Made by a program: the position numbers and the translations under genes
In this document: piece after piece, positions 1 through 12,096 of the stretch
Position numbering within the stretch: the first letter of the stretch is position 1
How the letters are laid out: each line of letters opens with the position of its first letter
Assembly (NCBI RefSeq): GCF_021555155.1
Contig: NZ_JAKGBU010000005.1
Coordinates: forward strand, 63,817-101,008
DNA length: 37,192 nucleotides
Reading direction: 5' to 3'
DNA from: Rhizobium alarense
Lineage (GTDB): Bacteria; Pseudomonadota; Alphaproteobacteria; Rhizobiales; Rhizobiaceae
The notes under the pieces: model-generated
Database searches by the model: none
Told to the model about the DNA's origin: nothing
Seen by the model: only the letters and a program-made list of their open reading frames with translations

Positions 1-73
1 GGGCGCGGGACAGATGATCCGCCATCTCGCCGACGAGACCGGGATTGAGCAGGTTCTTGAGTGGTTCCGCCAT
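1..73 (-). CDS. 5' end of a probable DNA alkylation repair protein (partial)
   Basis: Only the first 24 codons are inside the window; the gene runs off the left edge. On the minus strand an ATG at 73 lies 5 nt after a strong GGAGG ribosome binding site, and the frame stays open to the edge. The peptide begins MAEPLKNLLNPGLVGEMADH. From memory this 'MAEPxKNLLN' opening is typical of the HEAT-like AlkC/AlkD DNA alkylation repair proteins, which excise alkylated bases. Such a short piece cannot prove the family. That a real gene starts here is well supported by the ribosome binding site; the name is tentative. Confidence 0.45.
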   Translation of the reverse strand, partial: MAEPLKNLLNPGLVGEMADHLSRA

Positions 74-295
74 GGATGCCTCCGTCGCGAGCCTATCGAA
101 ATCCGGCAACGGGAGACAGGCCGGCCGCCACTTTCCAACAGCATAGTTCGGCGGTTTTGGCCGGCTGCCGACCGGAACCGGGGACGGCGCTTTGCGTTGG
201 GTCAATGCGCCACTTCGCCATATTCCTCATGAATAGTGATGGGCGCCCGCGTTCGACCGGGCGTGGAAACGCAAGCTTTCTGACGGGAGTGAAGA

Positions 296-748
296 ATGAA
301 CAGCACCACATGGATCCTCGCCGCCGACGGCAATCAGGCCCGGCTGCTGAAAGGCGTCAACCTCCTGAAGGACACGCCGCAGAGCCCCGAACAGGAGGTT
401 TTCCGGTCCGAGACGAAGAAGGTGCAGGACATCATGGCGGACAAGCCGGGCCGCAGCCATTCGTCCGCCGGCCAGGGGCGTTCCGCCATGGAATATTCGA
501 GCGACCCGGTGCGGGAGGAACAGCAGAAATTCACGTCCGCGGTGGCAAGCCGCGTCGACGGCTATGCTGCCGAAGGCGCCTTCGACCGGCTGGTGGTCTG
601 CGCCGCGCCGCAAACGCTCGGCGATCTGCGTTCGATGCTTTCGGCGCGGACCCGCGACAAGACGATGGCCGAGATCAGCAAGGATTTCAGCAATCTGCCG
701 ACCGAGAAGCTGATCTCGTCGGTCCGTTCGATCATGTTCGACGCCTGA
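296..748 (+). CDS. Host attachment family protein (PF10116-like)
   Basis: This is a 150-residue soluble protein with no signal peptide or membrane segment. The ATG at 296 follows a GGGAG ribosome binding site. The N-terminus (TTWILAADGNQARLLKG) and the C-terminal part (FDRLVVCAAPQTLGDLRSML, then KDFSNLPTEKLISS) match what I know of the 'protein required for attachment to host cells' family. That family is small, common in rhizobia and agrobacteria, and related to archaeal release-factor-like folds. Its name comes from plant-attachment phenotypes and its biochemical role is unclear. It stands alone between divergent and convergent neighbours and is probably monocistronic. The family call is fairly sure; no specific function can be given. 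Confidence 0.8.
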   Translation: MNSTTWILAADGNQARLLKGVNLLKDTPQSPEQEVFRSETKKVQDIMADKPGRSHSSAGQGRSAMEYSSDPVREEQQKFTSAVASRVDGYAAEGAFDRLVVCAAPQTLGDLRSMLSARTRDKTMAEISKDFSNLPTEKLISSVRSIMFDA

Positions 749-772
749 GTACCGAACTGGCGCGCCGACGGC

Positions 773-2371
773 TCAGAAGTCGGTCGGCACGCCGCCTTCG
801 GCCTTGCGGCGGGCCACGAAGTCGTCGAGTTCCTCCTCGGTCGCCGGATCCATCGCAGGGCGCTCATAGGTGTTGAGCTTGTCCTTGAAGACACGGTTGG
901 CGTGGTCGTAGGTCGTCGGCCGGCCGGCCTCGCTCCAGGTTTCGAAGTTGCGCCAGTCCGACAGGATCGGGGCGTAGAACGCCGTCTCGTAGCGCGCGAG
1001 CGTATGCGCCGTTCCGAAGAAATGGCCGCCGGGGCCGACGTCGCGCACCGCGTCGAGGCCCAGCGCATCGTCGCTGACGTCGAGCGGCGTCAGGAATTCC
1101 GCCACCATCTGCAGCATGTCGACGTCGAGGATGAATTTCTCGAAGGAGGCCGTCAGGCCGCCCTCGCTCCAGCCCGCCGAATGCATGATGAAATTGCCGC
1201 CGCCCTGCACGAGCGCCCAGAGCGAGAAGGCGGATTCGTAGGCCGCCTGCGCGTCGAGCGTGTTGGCGGCATTGGTGTTGGAGGTGCGGTAGGGCAGGCC
1301 GTATTTGCGGGCGAGCTGCCCGCCGGCAATCACCGCCTTCATATATTCCGGCGTGCCGAAGGCGGGCGCGCCCGTCTTCATGTCGACGTTCGAGGTGAAG
1401 CCGCCATAGATCGCCGGCGCGCCCCTGCGCACCATCTGCGTGAAGGCGATGCCGGCAAGCGCCTCGGCGTTCTGCTGGACGACGGCGCCGGCGATTGTGA
1501 CCGGCGCCATCGCACCGGCCAGGGTGAAGGGCGTGACGACCACGACCTGGTTGCGCGACGACATCTCGATGATGCCCTGCAGCATCGGTCCGTCGAGGCG
1601 GAGCGGCGAGGAGGTGTTGATGATCGTGAAGAGCGAGGGCTCCCGCTCCATCTGCTCCATCGAGATGCCGCGTGCGATGCGGGCGATCTCGATGCCGTCG
1701 GTGTTGCGCTGCTTGCCCAGCGAATAGACATGGAACGCCTTGTCGGTGAGCCTCGCGAGGTCGGACAGGCAATCGAGGTGGCGGACGGAGGGATGAAGGT
1801 CCACGGGCTCGACGGGATAGCCGCCCGTCGTGTGGATGATGTCGTAGCACTGCGCGAGCTTGACGAGCTTGCGGAAGTCCTCCTGGTTGCCGGCGCGCCG
1901 TCCGCCTTCGCGGTCGGACACGAAGGGTGCGGAGGCGATCTGCGCGAAGACGAGATTGTTGCCGCCGATCGTCACGTTTCGCCGGGGGTTGCGGGCATGC
2001 AGGGTGAAGGATGAGGGTGCGGAGGCGATCATCTCCGCGATGAGGCCCCGGTCGAAGCGTACCCGGTCCGTGCCCGGCGTCACGTCGGCGCCGGCCGCTT
2101 TCATCCGGTCGCGTGCTTCCGGCAGGATGATGTCCATGCCGATTTCCTCGAGGATGGTCAGCGAGGCCTGGTGCACCGCCTCCAGCGCATCGTCCGACAG
2201 CACTGAGGATGGCGTCATCGGATTGACGAGGCCGAGGTAGCGCGCGGCGCCGTCCGGCTGGCGCTGCCGCTCGGCACTGCGCCCGCCGCTGCGCCGGCGC
2301 CGTTCGATCGGTGCCGGACTGCCGTCCGGTTGCGATCCGAGGTGGGTTTCCAGATTGACGATGTCGCCCAT
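773..2371 (-). CDS. Trimethylamine methyltransferase (MttB) family protein, non-pyrrolysine type
   Basis: The protein has 532 residues from the ATG at 2371, which is preceded by GGGAACGG. A GTG at 2404 would add 11 residues but has a poor ribosome binding site. The body matches the MttB family: ALEAVHQASLTILEEIGMDI near the N-terminus, then a TIM-barrel-like region with VVVVTPFTLAGAMAPVT, GAPAIYGGFTSN and GGGNFIMHSAGWSEGG. Family members move methyl groups from quaternary or tertiary amines to a corrinoid protein. The archaeal trimethylamine enzymes carry pyrrolysine; bacterial homologues such as glycine betaine methyltransferase do not, and this frame has no in-frame amber codon. Residues 15-40 are rich in Arg and look disordered. 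No corrinoid protein or reactivase is adjacent, so substrate and partner are unknown. Confidence 0.85.
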   Translation of the reverse strand: MGDIVNLETHLGSQPDGSPAPIERRRRSGGRSAERQRQPDGAARYLGLVNPMTPSSVLSDDALEAVHQASLTILEEIGMDIILPEARDRMKAAGADVTPGTDRVRFDRGLIAEMIASAPSSFTLHARNPRRNVTIGGNNLVFAQIASAPFVSDREGGRRAGNQEDFRKLVKLAQCYDIIHTTGGYPVEPVDLHPSVRHLDCLSDLARLTDKAFHVYSLGKQRNTDGIEIARIARGISMEQMEREPSLFTIINTSSPLRLDGPMLQGIIEMSSRNQVVVVTPFTLAGAMAPVTIAGAVVQQNAEALAGIAFTQMVRRGAPAIYGGFTSNVDMKTGAPAFGTPEYMKAVIAGGQLARKYGLPYRTSNTNAANTLDAQAAYESAFSLWALVQGGGNFIMHSAGWSEGGLTASFEKFILDVDMLQMVAEFLTPLDVSDDALGLDAVRDVGPGGHFFGTAHTLARYETAFYAPILSDWRNFETWSEAGRPTTYDHANRVFKDKLNTYERPAMDPATEEELDDFVARRKAEGGVPTDF

Positions 2372-2496
2372 GTCCGTTCCCGATGGTTGTCTCGATGCCG
2401 TCACTCTGCCATGCAGGCGTGGCGCGATGCGCCGCCATTTGCGACAGCGGAGAGGGCAGGCGAATAAGCCGGCGCCTCGAAGTCTCGAAGGGGAGT

Positions 2497-2516
2497 CGCG
2501 CCTGCGCGCAGGCGCG
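2497..2516. repeat. 20-bp perfect palindrome in the mttB/kinase intergenic region
   Basis: CGCGCCTGCGCGCAGGCGCG reads identically on both strands. It lies between the divergent MttB-family gene (start 2371) and the histidine kinase gene (start about 2621). It could be a dimeric regulator site or a hairpin at the 5' end of one of the transcripts. No promoter hexamers could be assigned with confidence next to it. Confidence 0.6.
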
Positions 2517-2620
2517 TGCCGGAGTGGATGACCGATCCTCGCAACGATCCGTTAACCATCTGTTCAATCGCCCATGCTACGCCTTGGGGGGTATCTTTCC
2601 CTCCGGTCCTTTCCTCGGGA

Positions 2621-6307
<3,687 letters not shown>

Positions 6308-6334
6308 GGACGCCGGATCTCTGGCGCACCGCCG

Positions 6335-7066
6335 TCAGTCGCGGCGGCCGCGCAGCATTTCCCGCTTTCCCGCGAAGCCGGGAAGGCGCTCCACTGCAAA
6401 TCCCGCCGCGAGCAGGTTGCGCCGCACGAAGCCCGCGGCCGCATAGGTGGCGAAAGTGCCGCCAGCCCGGGTCAGACGGAAGGTCGCGTCCATCAGTTCG
6501 GCGGACCACATGTCCGGATTGCGCGACGGCGCGAAGCCGTCGAGATACCAGGCGTCGAAGGAGGCCGGCCATGTCTCGATCCGGTCGAGCGCCGGGCCGA
6601 CCGCCACGGTCAGGGTGGCGTCGTCGGCCAGGCGGAGTTCCACGAGATCATCGGGCTCGTCCGGCCAGGCGGCCACGAGCGCCCGGCGTTCCGCGTCGAT
6701 CTCGGGCCAGCGCGACAGGGCGCGGCCGATATCCGCGGCGGCCATCGGGAAGCGCTCGAAGGAGGTGAAGGAAAGACGGGCGCCGGGGCGGCGAACAGCC
6801 TTCCATTGCCGCCACGTCTCGCAGAAATTGAGCCCCGTGCCGAAGCCGAGCTCGCCGATCGCGAAGCGCCCGGCAGCGGCCCAGCGTTCGGGCAGGCGGT
6901 TGCCCGCCAGGAACACGTGGCCGCATTCGAGCCGGCCGTCCGTGCGGCAATAAAAGTGATCGCCAAAGGCCGGCGAATAGGGCATATCGCCCTCATGCCA
7001 TTCAAGCCCCATCGTGCCGGCCCCCATCGCGCCGGCTTCGGCTGCATCGTCCGAGATCTCTGCCAT
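6335..7066 (-). CDS. mnmD: tRNA (5-methylaminomethyl-2-thiouridine)(34) methyltransferase MnmD
   Basis: This is a stand-alone 243-residue equivalent of the N-terminal half of E. coli MnmC. It methylates nm5s2U34 to mnm5s2U34 in tRNA, using S-adenosylmethionine, in the cytoplasm. Signatures: DHFYCRTDGR and ECGHVFLAGN near the N-terminus, the SAM-binding GELGFGTGLNF at about 75-85, and the family hallmark WYLDGFAPSRNPDMW at about 175-189. The ATG at 7066 has GGAG six bases upstream; that site lies inside the divergent FAD-oxidoreductase gene, and the two start codons overlap in one CATG. Later in-frame ATGs such as MGLEWHEG are possible starts. The partner oxidase activity may be supplied by the divergent neighbour. 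Confidence 0.9.
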   Translation of the reverse strand: MAEISDDAAEAGAMGAGTMGLEWHEGDMPYSPAFGDHFYCRTDGRLECGHVFLAGNRLPERWAAAGRFAIGELGFGTGLNFCETWRQWKAVRRPGARLSFTSFERFPMAAADIGRALSRWPEIDAERRALVAAWPDEPDDLVELRLADDATLTVAVGPALDRIETWPASFDAWYLDGFAPSRNPDMWSAELMDATFRLTRAGGTFATYAAAGFVRRNLLAAGFAVERLPGFAGKREMLRGRRD

Positions 7067-8240
7067 GACGCTCTCCGTTAGCGCCGGCGGCACAAGTGGT
7101 CAACCGTCGCCCGATCTCCTCGTCGTCGGCGGTGGCGTCATGGGGCTCTGGGCGGCGTTGAAGGCCGCCGATGCCGGGCTGGATGTGCTGCTCGTCGAGC
7201 GGTCGCGGATCGGCGCGGGCGCCAGCGGCGGGCTGCTCGGCGCGCTGATGCCGCACATGCCGGATCGCTGGAACGACAAGAAGCAGTTCCAGTTCGACGC
7301 GCTCGTGTCGCTCGAGGCGGAAATCGCCGCGCTCGAGGCGCGAACCGGACTGTCGGCAGGTTATCGCCGCACGGGGCGGGTGATTCCGCTCGGCCGGCCG
7401 CATCTGCGGCAGATCGCCGAACGGCAGGCGCAGGACGCCCGCACCGTCTGGCGGCAGGGCGAGCACGCCTTCCGGTTCGAGGTGACCGATGCGGCGCCGG
7501 CGGAAGGATGGCCGGCGGCAGGCGCGGCGGACTGCGGCTTCGTCGTCGAGGCGCTTTCGGCACGGCTCGACCCGCGACGGCTTCTTTCGGCTCTCAAGGT
7601 GGCGATCGAACAGGCGGGCAGGGTGCGGATCCGGGAGGGCACGGCCGTGGTGTCGCTGGACCCGATGGCGCGCTCTGCGTCGCTTGCCGACGGCACGACG
7701 ATCACCTTCGGCCATGCGATCCTCAGCGCGGGTGTCGAGAGCTTCGATATTCTGGCGCGCATCGGGCCTCCTCCGGCACGGCCGATCGGCGTGCCGGTCA
7801 AGGGGCAGGCGGCGCTGCTGCGCGCGGATGCCTCCCCCGGCCTTCCGATCGTTTTTCAGGGCGGACTCTACGTCATCGCCCATGACGCGGGACATGTCGC
7901 GGTGGGCAGCACCAGCGAGCCTACCTTTGCCGTGCCCGGCGGCACGGACGAACACCTCGATGCGGTGATCGAGCGGGCGCAGAGGCTCGTTCCCCTGCTC
8001 AAGGGCGCTGCAGTGCTCGAACGCTGGTCAGGGCTTCGGCCGAAGGCGATCGGCCGCGACCCGATGGCGGGCCGCCATCCGCTTCATTCCTCGTTTAGTG
8101 TCTTGACCGGCGGCTTCAAGATCAGTTTCGGGGTGGCGCATGCCCTCGCCGCGGCGGTCGTCGGGGAAATCGCAAACGGCAGTCCGCCCGGGCTGCCACA
8201 GTCCTTCACCGTTGCCGCGCATCTGGAGGCGGCGCGCTGA
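7065..8240 (+). CDS. FAD-dependent oxidoreductase, DAO family, possible split MnmC oxidase partner
   Basis: This is a 391-residue protein from the ATG at 7065. It begins with a dinucleotide-binding motif (LLVVGGGVMGLWAALKA, about 13-30) followed by the acidic strand end VLLVERS, and ends in GLRPKAIGRDPMAG and GGFKISFGVAHALA, as in the D-amino-acid-oxidase superfamily. It contains GASGGLLGALMPHMP, like the 'GASG...G...P' segment of MnmC(o), sarcosine oxidases and glycine oxidases. In E. coli the oxidase removes the carboxymethyl group from cmnm5s2U34 before MnmD acts. The head-to-head position with mnmD suggests the same role here, but this is inferred from position and superfamily only; a glycine/sarcosine-type oxidase cannot be excluded. 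Confidence 0.75.
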   Translation: MTLSVSAGGTSGQPSPDLLVVGGGVMGLWAALKAADAGLDVLLVERSRIGAGASGGLLGALMPHMPDRWNDKKQFQFDALVSLEAEIAALEARTGLSAGYRRTGRVIPLGRPHLRQIAERQAQDARTVWRQGEHAFRFEVTDAAPAEGWPAAGAADCGFVVEALSARLDPRRLLSALKVAIEQAGRVRIREGTAVVSLDPMARSASLADGTTITFGHAILSAGVESFDILARIGPPPARPIGVPVKGQAALLRADASPGLPIVFQGGLYVIAHDAGHVAVGSTSEPTFAVPGGTDEHLDAVIERAQRLVPLLKGAAVLERWSGLRPKAIGRDPMAGRHPLHSSFSVLTGGFKISFGVAHALAAAVVGEIANGSPPGLPQSFTVAAHLEAAR

Positions 8241-8244
8241 GGCC

Positions 8245-8619
8245 TTACATCCAGTAGGGCGGCACGCCGTAATAGTCGTGAATCACCTTGCCGTTGCGGC
8301 GGTTCCACTCGTATTCCGCATCGCTTTCGTAATGCGGCGCGTTTTCGACCTGCGCCCTGGTCACGTCGACGCGGTAGCCGCCGAGCGATTCGTCGTAGTT
8401 CAGCTTGCCCCAGGGAAGCGGATAGCGGTCGTGTCCGATGCCGAGGAAACCGCCGAAGCTCAAGACGGCATAGGAGACGCGGCCGCTGCGCTTGTCGAGA
8501 ATGAGTCGCTCGACGGTGCCGATATGTTTGCCGTCCGCACCGTAAACACTGGTGCCCTCGACCTTGTCGCTTGCAATAAGCTCCTGTGTTTCCTTGATAG
8601 TTGCGTCCTGCATGATCAT
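8245..8619 (-). CDS. PRC-barrel domain protein
   Basis: This is a 124-residue protein. An AAGGAG site seven bases upstream supports the ATG at 8619; an ATG a few bases earlier is immediately followed by a stop. Residues 20-75 form a PRC-barrel: VYGADGKHIGTVERLILDKRSGRVSYAVLSFGG (seen in two parts), then DRYPLPWGKL. The C-terminus is rich in Tyr, Trp and His (YEWNRRNG, YYGVPPYWM). PRC-barrel proteins of this size are common in rhizobia, often stress-related, with no defined biochemistry. The gene converges on the FAD oxidoreductase gene with 4 bp between their stop codons and is probably monocistronic. Confidence 0.85.
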   Translation of the reverse strand: MIMQDATIKETQELIASDKVEGTSVYGADGKHIGTVERLILDKRSGRVSYAVLSFGGFLGIGHDRYPLPWGKLNYDESLGGYRVDVTRAQVENAPHYESDAEYEWNRRNGKVIHDYYGVPPYWM

Positions 8620-8849
8620 GGCATGTCTCCTTTCCTTTCGGGCAGGAAGAACGTCGCCATGCCACTATTGTTCCGGAAGACCGTGGGATTGCGACGATGC
8701 CGCGACGGCACTGCCAACGCTTCACGCAAACGTCGTCAATACTATGGAAAATCGCCGGAATTCCTTCGTGAAGCTGTCATGCAAATCACCTACCCCTCGG
8801 CTCGCTGCGCCCGGATCCGGGTCGCGGCTGATCCGAGGAGCCGCGCACC

Positions 8850-9557
8850 ATGCGCTACGCCATCTATTTCACGCCGCCGGCGCACCATCCCGTGACGACC
8901 ACGGCCGCCGCCTGGCTGGGGCGCAACGCCTTTTCCGGCGACTTCGCGGAGACGCCGGACGTGCCTGGCCTTACGCTGCAGGAACTTGCCTACTACACGG
9001 CCCTGCCGCGCCGCTACGGGTTCCATGCCAATCTCAAGGCGCCCTTCCGCCTGGCGGAGGGCGTGAGCGAGGCGACGCTGCTGAAGGAACTGATGCTCTT
9101 CGCCGGCGCGATGCGGCCGTTCCGCCTGCAGCCGCTCGAAGTCGCCCGGCTCGGTACCTATTACGGCCTCGCGCCCGAGCGGCCCGACACCGACATGCAC
9201 CGTCTGGCGGCGCTCGTCGTCCAGCACTTCGATGCCTTCCGCGCGCCGCTCACCGAGATCGAGATCGAACGGCGCGACCCGGACGGCCTGACCGCGCCGC
9301 AGTTCGCCAACCTGCACCGCTGGGGCTATCCCTATGTGATGGACGAGTTCCGCTTCCACATGACGCTGACGGGCACCGTCAATCCCTGCGACGGCCAGCG
9401 TATCGAAAAGGCCTTGCGCGATCATTTCGCGGGCGTGCTCGCTGCGCCGCTCGACGTGTCGAGCATCGCGCTCTTCGTGGAGGAGGAGACAGGGTCGCCC
9501 TTCCGCGTCCACTCGCTGCATCCGCTCGGGCGCGTCGACCGTCGCCGGAGCGCCTGA
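8850..9557 (+). CDS. DUF1045 protein, 2H phosphoesterase-like
   Basis: This 235-residue protein starts at an ATG with AGGAG nine bases upstream. It carries the two His-containing motifs of the 2H phosphoesterase superfamily: YGFHANLKAPF (about 52-62) and FRFHMTLTG (about 168-176). It opens with RYAIYFTPP, as in the DUF1045 family annotated as 'putative phosphonate metabolism protein' because some members sit in phn operons. Here it precedes puuE by 88 bp and heads the purine catabolic operon, so a link to phosphonates is not supported locally. It could act on a cyclic phosphate or phosphodiester, but the substrate is unknown. The family call is secure; the function is not. Confidence 0.85.
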   Translation: MRYAIYFTPPAHHPVTTTAAAWLGRNAFSGDFAETPDVPGLTLQELAYYTALPRRYGFHANLKAPFRLAEGVSEATLLKELMLFAGAMRPFRLQPLEVARLGTYYGLAPERPDTDMHRLAALVVQHFDAFRAPLTEIEIERRDPDGLTAPQFANLHRWGYPYVMDEFRFHMTLTGTVNPCDGQRIEKALRDHFAGVLAAPLDVSSIALFVEEETGSPFRVHSLHPLGRVDRRRSA

Positions 9558-9645
9558 GGCTTCAAAGCCCTTTGGAAAGCCGCGTTTCCGTCTCGACTTT
9601 CGCTTTGCGGATGCTACCGTTCGGCGAGATGAGAAGGGCGGACCG

Positions 9646-10578
9646 ATGACAGCAGACAAGACCTATCCCCGCGACCTGATCGGTTACGGGCGCAACCCGC
9701 CGCGGGTGCGCTGGCCGGGCGACGCGCGCATCGCGGTCCAGTTCGTGGTGAACTACGAGGAGGGCGGCGAAAGCTCGATCCTCGACGGCGACCCGGCGTC
9801 GGAGAACCTGCTGTCGGAAATCGTCGGGGCGCAAGCCTGGCCGGGACAGCGCAACCTTAACATGGAATCGATCTACGAATACGGCGCGCGCGCCGGCTTC
9901 TGGCGCCTGTGGCGGCTCTTCACCAGCCGCAACGTGCCGGTCACGGTCTACGGCGTGACGCTCGCCATGGCGCGCAACCCCGAGGCCGTCGCGGCCATGA
10001 AGGAGGCGGACTGGGAGATCGCCAGCCACGGCTACCGCTGGCTGGAATACAAGGATTTTCCCGAGGACGTGGAGCGCCGGCACATCCGCGAGGCGGTGCG
10101 GCTGCACACCGAGCTGACCGGCTCCCACCCGCTCGGCATGTATCAGGGCAAGCCCTCCGACAATACGCTGCGCCTCGTGATGGAGGAGGGCGGCTTCGTC
10201 TACTCCTCCGATTCCTATGCCGACGATCTGCCCTACTGGGTGCCGGGGCTCGACGGGAAACCCTTCCTCATTATTCCCTACACGCTCGAGACGAACGACA
10301 TGCGGTTTGCGACGCCGCAGGGCTTCAATGCGGGCGACCAGTTCTTCACCTACCTGAAGGATGCCTTCGACGTGCTCTATGCGGAAGGCCGCGAGGGCAG
10401 CCCGAAGATGCTGAATGTCGGCTTGCACTGCCGCCTGGTCGGCCGGCCGGGGCGCGCCGCAGCGCTGGCGCGCTTCGTCGACTATGTGCTCGGCCATGAC
10501 AGGGTCTGGGTGCCGCGCCGCATCGAGATCGCCCGCCACTGGTACGCGCACCACCAGCCGGAGGGGCCGATCGCATGA
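9646..10578 (+). CDS. puuE: Allantoinase PuuE (polysaccharide-deacetylase-like)
   Basis: This is a 310-residue cytoplasmic enzyme of the cofactor-independent allantoinase type, with a NodB/polysaccharide deacetylase fold. It hydrolyses allantoin to allantoate. Visible motifs: YPRDLIGYGRNPPRVRWPGD at the N-terminus, VNYEEGGESS, WEIASHGYRW (about 122-131) and MYQGKPSDNTLRL (about 165-177). The ATG at 9646 has AAGGGCGGA just upstream. Its stop overlaps the uraD start (10575-10578, ATGA), so the two are translationally coupled. Together with uraD, alc, allA and hiuH it forms the downstream part of urate degradation. Confidence 0.93.
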   Translation: MTADKTYPRDLIGYGRNPPRVRWPGDARIAVQFVVNYEEGGESSILDGDPASENLLSEIVGAQAWPGQRNLNMESIYEYGARAGFWRLWRLFTSRNVPVTVYGVTLAMARNPEAVAAMKEADWEIASHGYRWLEYKDFPEDVERRHIREAVRLHTELTGSHPLGMYQGKPSDNTLRLVMEEGGFVYSSDSYADDLPYWVPGLDGKPFLIIPYTLETNDMRFATPQGFNAGDQFFTYLKDAFDVLYAEGREGSPKMLNVGLHCRLVGRPGRAAALARFVDYVLGHDRVWVPRRIEIARHWYAHHQPEGPIA

Positions 10579-11072
10579 TGACCCGATCGGACTTCGTCGA
10601 GCGCTTCGGTGGCGTCTTCGAGCATTCGCCGTGGATTGCCGAACGGGCCTTTGACGCCGGCGGCCTGCAGGAGACGCCGACGGCCGACGGGGTGCATGCG
10701 GCGCTCGTCGGCCAGTTCCGCGCGGCGAGCCCGGCGGAACAGCTCGGCGTGCTGCGCGCCCATCCCGATCTGGCCGGAAAACTGGCGATCGCCGGCGAAT
10801 TGACCGAGGACAGCCGCAACGAACAGGCGGGCGCCGGGCTCGACCGGCTGTCGCCGGAGGAGCATCGGCGCTTCACCGCCCTCAACACGGCCTATACGGA
10901 AAAATTCGGCTTCCCCTTCATCATCGCCGTCAAGGGGCAGACGAAAGACGGCATCCTTGCTGCCTTCGAACGCCGCATTGACAATACGCCCGAACAGGAA
11001 TTTGAAACGGCGCTGCGGCAGGTGGAGCGGATCGCGCTCCTGCGCCTGACCGCGATGCTGCCCGGAGCCTGA
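10575..11072 (+). CDS. uraD: OHCU decarboxylase UraD
   Basis: This is a 165-residue enzyme that decarboxylates 2-oxo-4-hydroxy-4-carboxy-5-ureidoimidazoline to S-allantoin, the third step from urate. Family signatures are present: FVERFGGVFEHSPWIAERAF near the N-terminus, HPDLAGKLA with the catalytic His (about 61-69), LSPEEHRRFTALNTAYTEKF (about 94-113) and GFPFIIAVKG. The start overlaps the puuE stop by four bases. No peroxisomal or export signal is present, as expected for a bacterial cytoplasmic form. It is a single-domain protein, not fused to HiuH or to the PuuE-like domain as in some bacteria. Confidence 0.94.
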   Translation: MMTRSDFVERFGGVFEHSPWIAERAFDAGGLQETPTADGVHAALVGQFRAASPAEQLGVLRAHPDLAGKLAIAGELTEDSRNEQAGAGLDRLSPEEHRRFTALNTAYTEKFGFPFIIAVKGQTKDGILAAFERRIDNTPEQEFETALRQVERIALLRLTAMLPGA

Positions 11073-11073
11073 C

Positions 11074-12096
11074 ATGACGCCTGAGACCACCCTTCCCGAG
11101 TTCACCAAAGGCGCGGTCAATCTCGCCTCCGCCCGCCTCGGTGCCGCGGGGCTCTTCGCCACCGACGACTTCTTCGCGCCGCTTTCGCGCATGCTCGCCG
11201 ACGAGCCGGCCGTCTGGAGGGAAGGCGTCTACGACGAGAACGGCAAATGGATGGACGGCTGGGAGAGCCGGCGCAAGCGCGTGCCCGGTCATGACCATGC
11301 GGTCATCCGGCTCGCCATGCCCGGCCGCATCCGCGGCTTCGACGTCGACACCAGCTATTTTACCGGCAATTATCCGCCGCACTGCTCGATCGAGGCCTGC
11401 CGCATCGAGGGCGGCGATCCGAGCGAGGCGACCGCCTGGACGGAGATCCTGCCGAAAGCGCCGCTTGGTCCCGGTGCGCATCATTTCCTCGAACTGCCGG
11501 CCGGCGAGCAGGCGAACGTCTGGACGCATCTCAGGCTGCACATCTATCCGGACGGCGGCGTCGCGCGGCTCCGGGTCTATGGCGACGCGCATTTCGACTG
11601 GTCGAAGGTCGGCGCCGGTGAAGAAATCGACCTCGCCTATATCTTCAACGGCGCCAGGTCGCTTGCCTGGTCGAACGCCCATTACGGCGTGCCCGACCAG
11701 ATGCTCGCCCCCGGCCGTGGCATCAACATGGGCGACGGCTGGGAGACCGCCCGCCGGCGCGGCCCCGGCAATGATTGGGCGATCATCAAGCTCGGCCATG
11801 CCGGCATCATCCGGCGCATCGTCGTCGATACCGCGCACTTCAAGGGCAATTATCCTGACGCCTGCGACCTGCTGGGCGCCTTCCTGCCGGATCAGGACGA
11901 TGCATTCGACGAGGCGGCGCTCGAAGCCTCGCTGCAGTGGAAGCCGATCCTCGCCCGCCAGAAGCTGCAGATGGATCATATCCACGCGTATTCCGGTGCC
12001 GACGTCATCGACATCGGGCCGGTGACGCATGTGCGCTTCGCCATGTATCCGGACGGCGGCGTCAGCCGCCTGCGGCTGTTCGGGACGAAGGCGTGA
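11074..12096 (+). CDS. alc: Allantoicase
   Basis: This 340-residue protein hydrolyses allantoate to ureidoglycolate and urea. It shows the two repeated jelly-roll allantoicase domains. The repeat is visible as [13 protein letters not shown]...HDHAVIRL (about 52-75) and [12 protein letters not shown]...NDWAIIKL (about 219-240), each followed by an [13 protein letters not shown] or [12 protein letters not shown] segment and a closing MYPDGGV-type strand ([28 protein letters not shown]). GGAG lies seven bases before the ATG at 11074, one base after the uraD stop. Its TGA shares a base with the allA start. Confidence 0.95.
   Translation: MTPETTLPEFTKGAVNLASARLGAAGLFATDDFFAPLSRMLADEPAVWREGVYDENGKWMDGWESRRKRVPGHDHAVIRLAMPGRIRGFDVDTSYFTGNYPPHCSIEACRIEGGDPSEATAWTEILPKAPLGPGAHHFLELPAGEQANVWTHLRLHIYPDGGVARLRVYGDAHFDWSKVGAGEEIDLAYIFNGARSLAWSNAHYGVPDQMLAPGRGINMGDGWETARRRGPGNDWAIIKLGHAGIIRRIVVDTAHFKGNYPDACDLLGAFLPDQDDAFDEAALEASLQWKPILARQKLQMDHIHAYSGADVIDIGPVTHVRFAMYPDGGVSRLRLFGTKA

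Noticed and set aside
7014-7064. Upstream GTG at 7014 as start of the FAD oxidoreductase.
   Set aside because: It has no ribosome binding site and would add 17 residues unlike family members; the ATG at 7065 is preferred.
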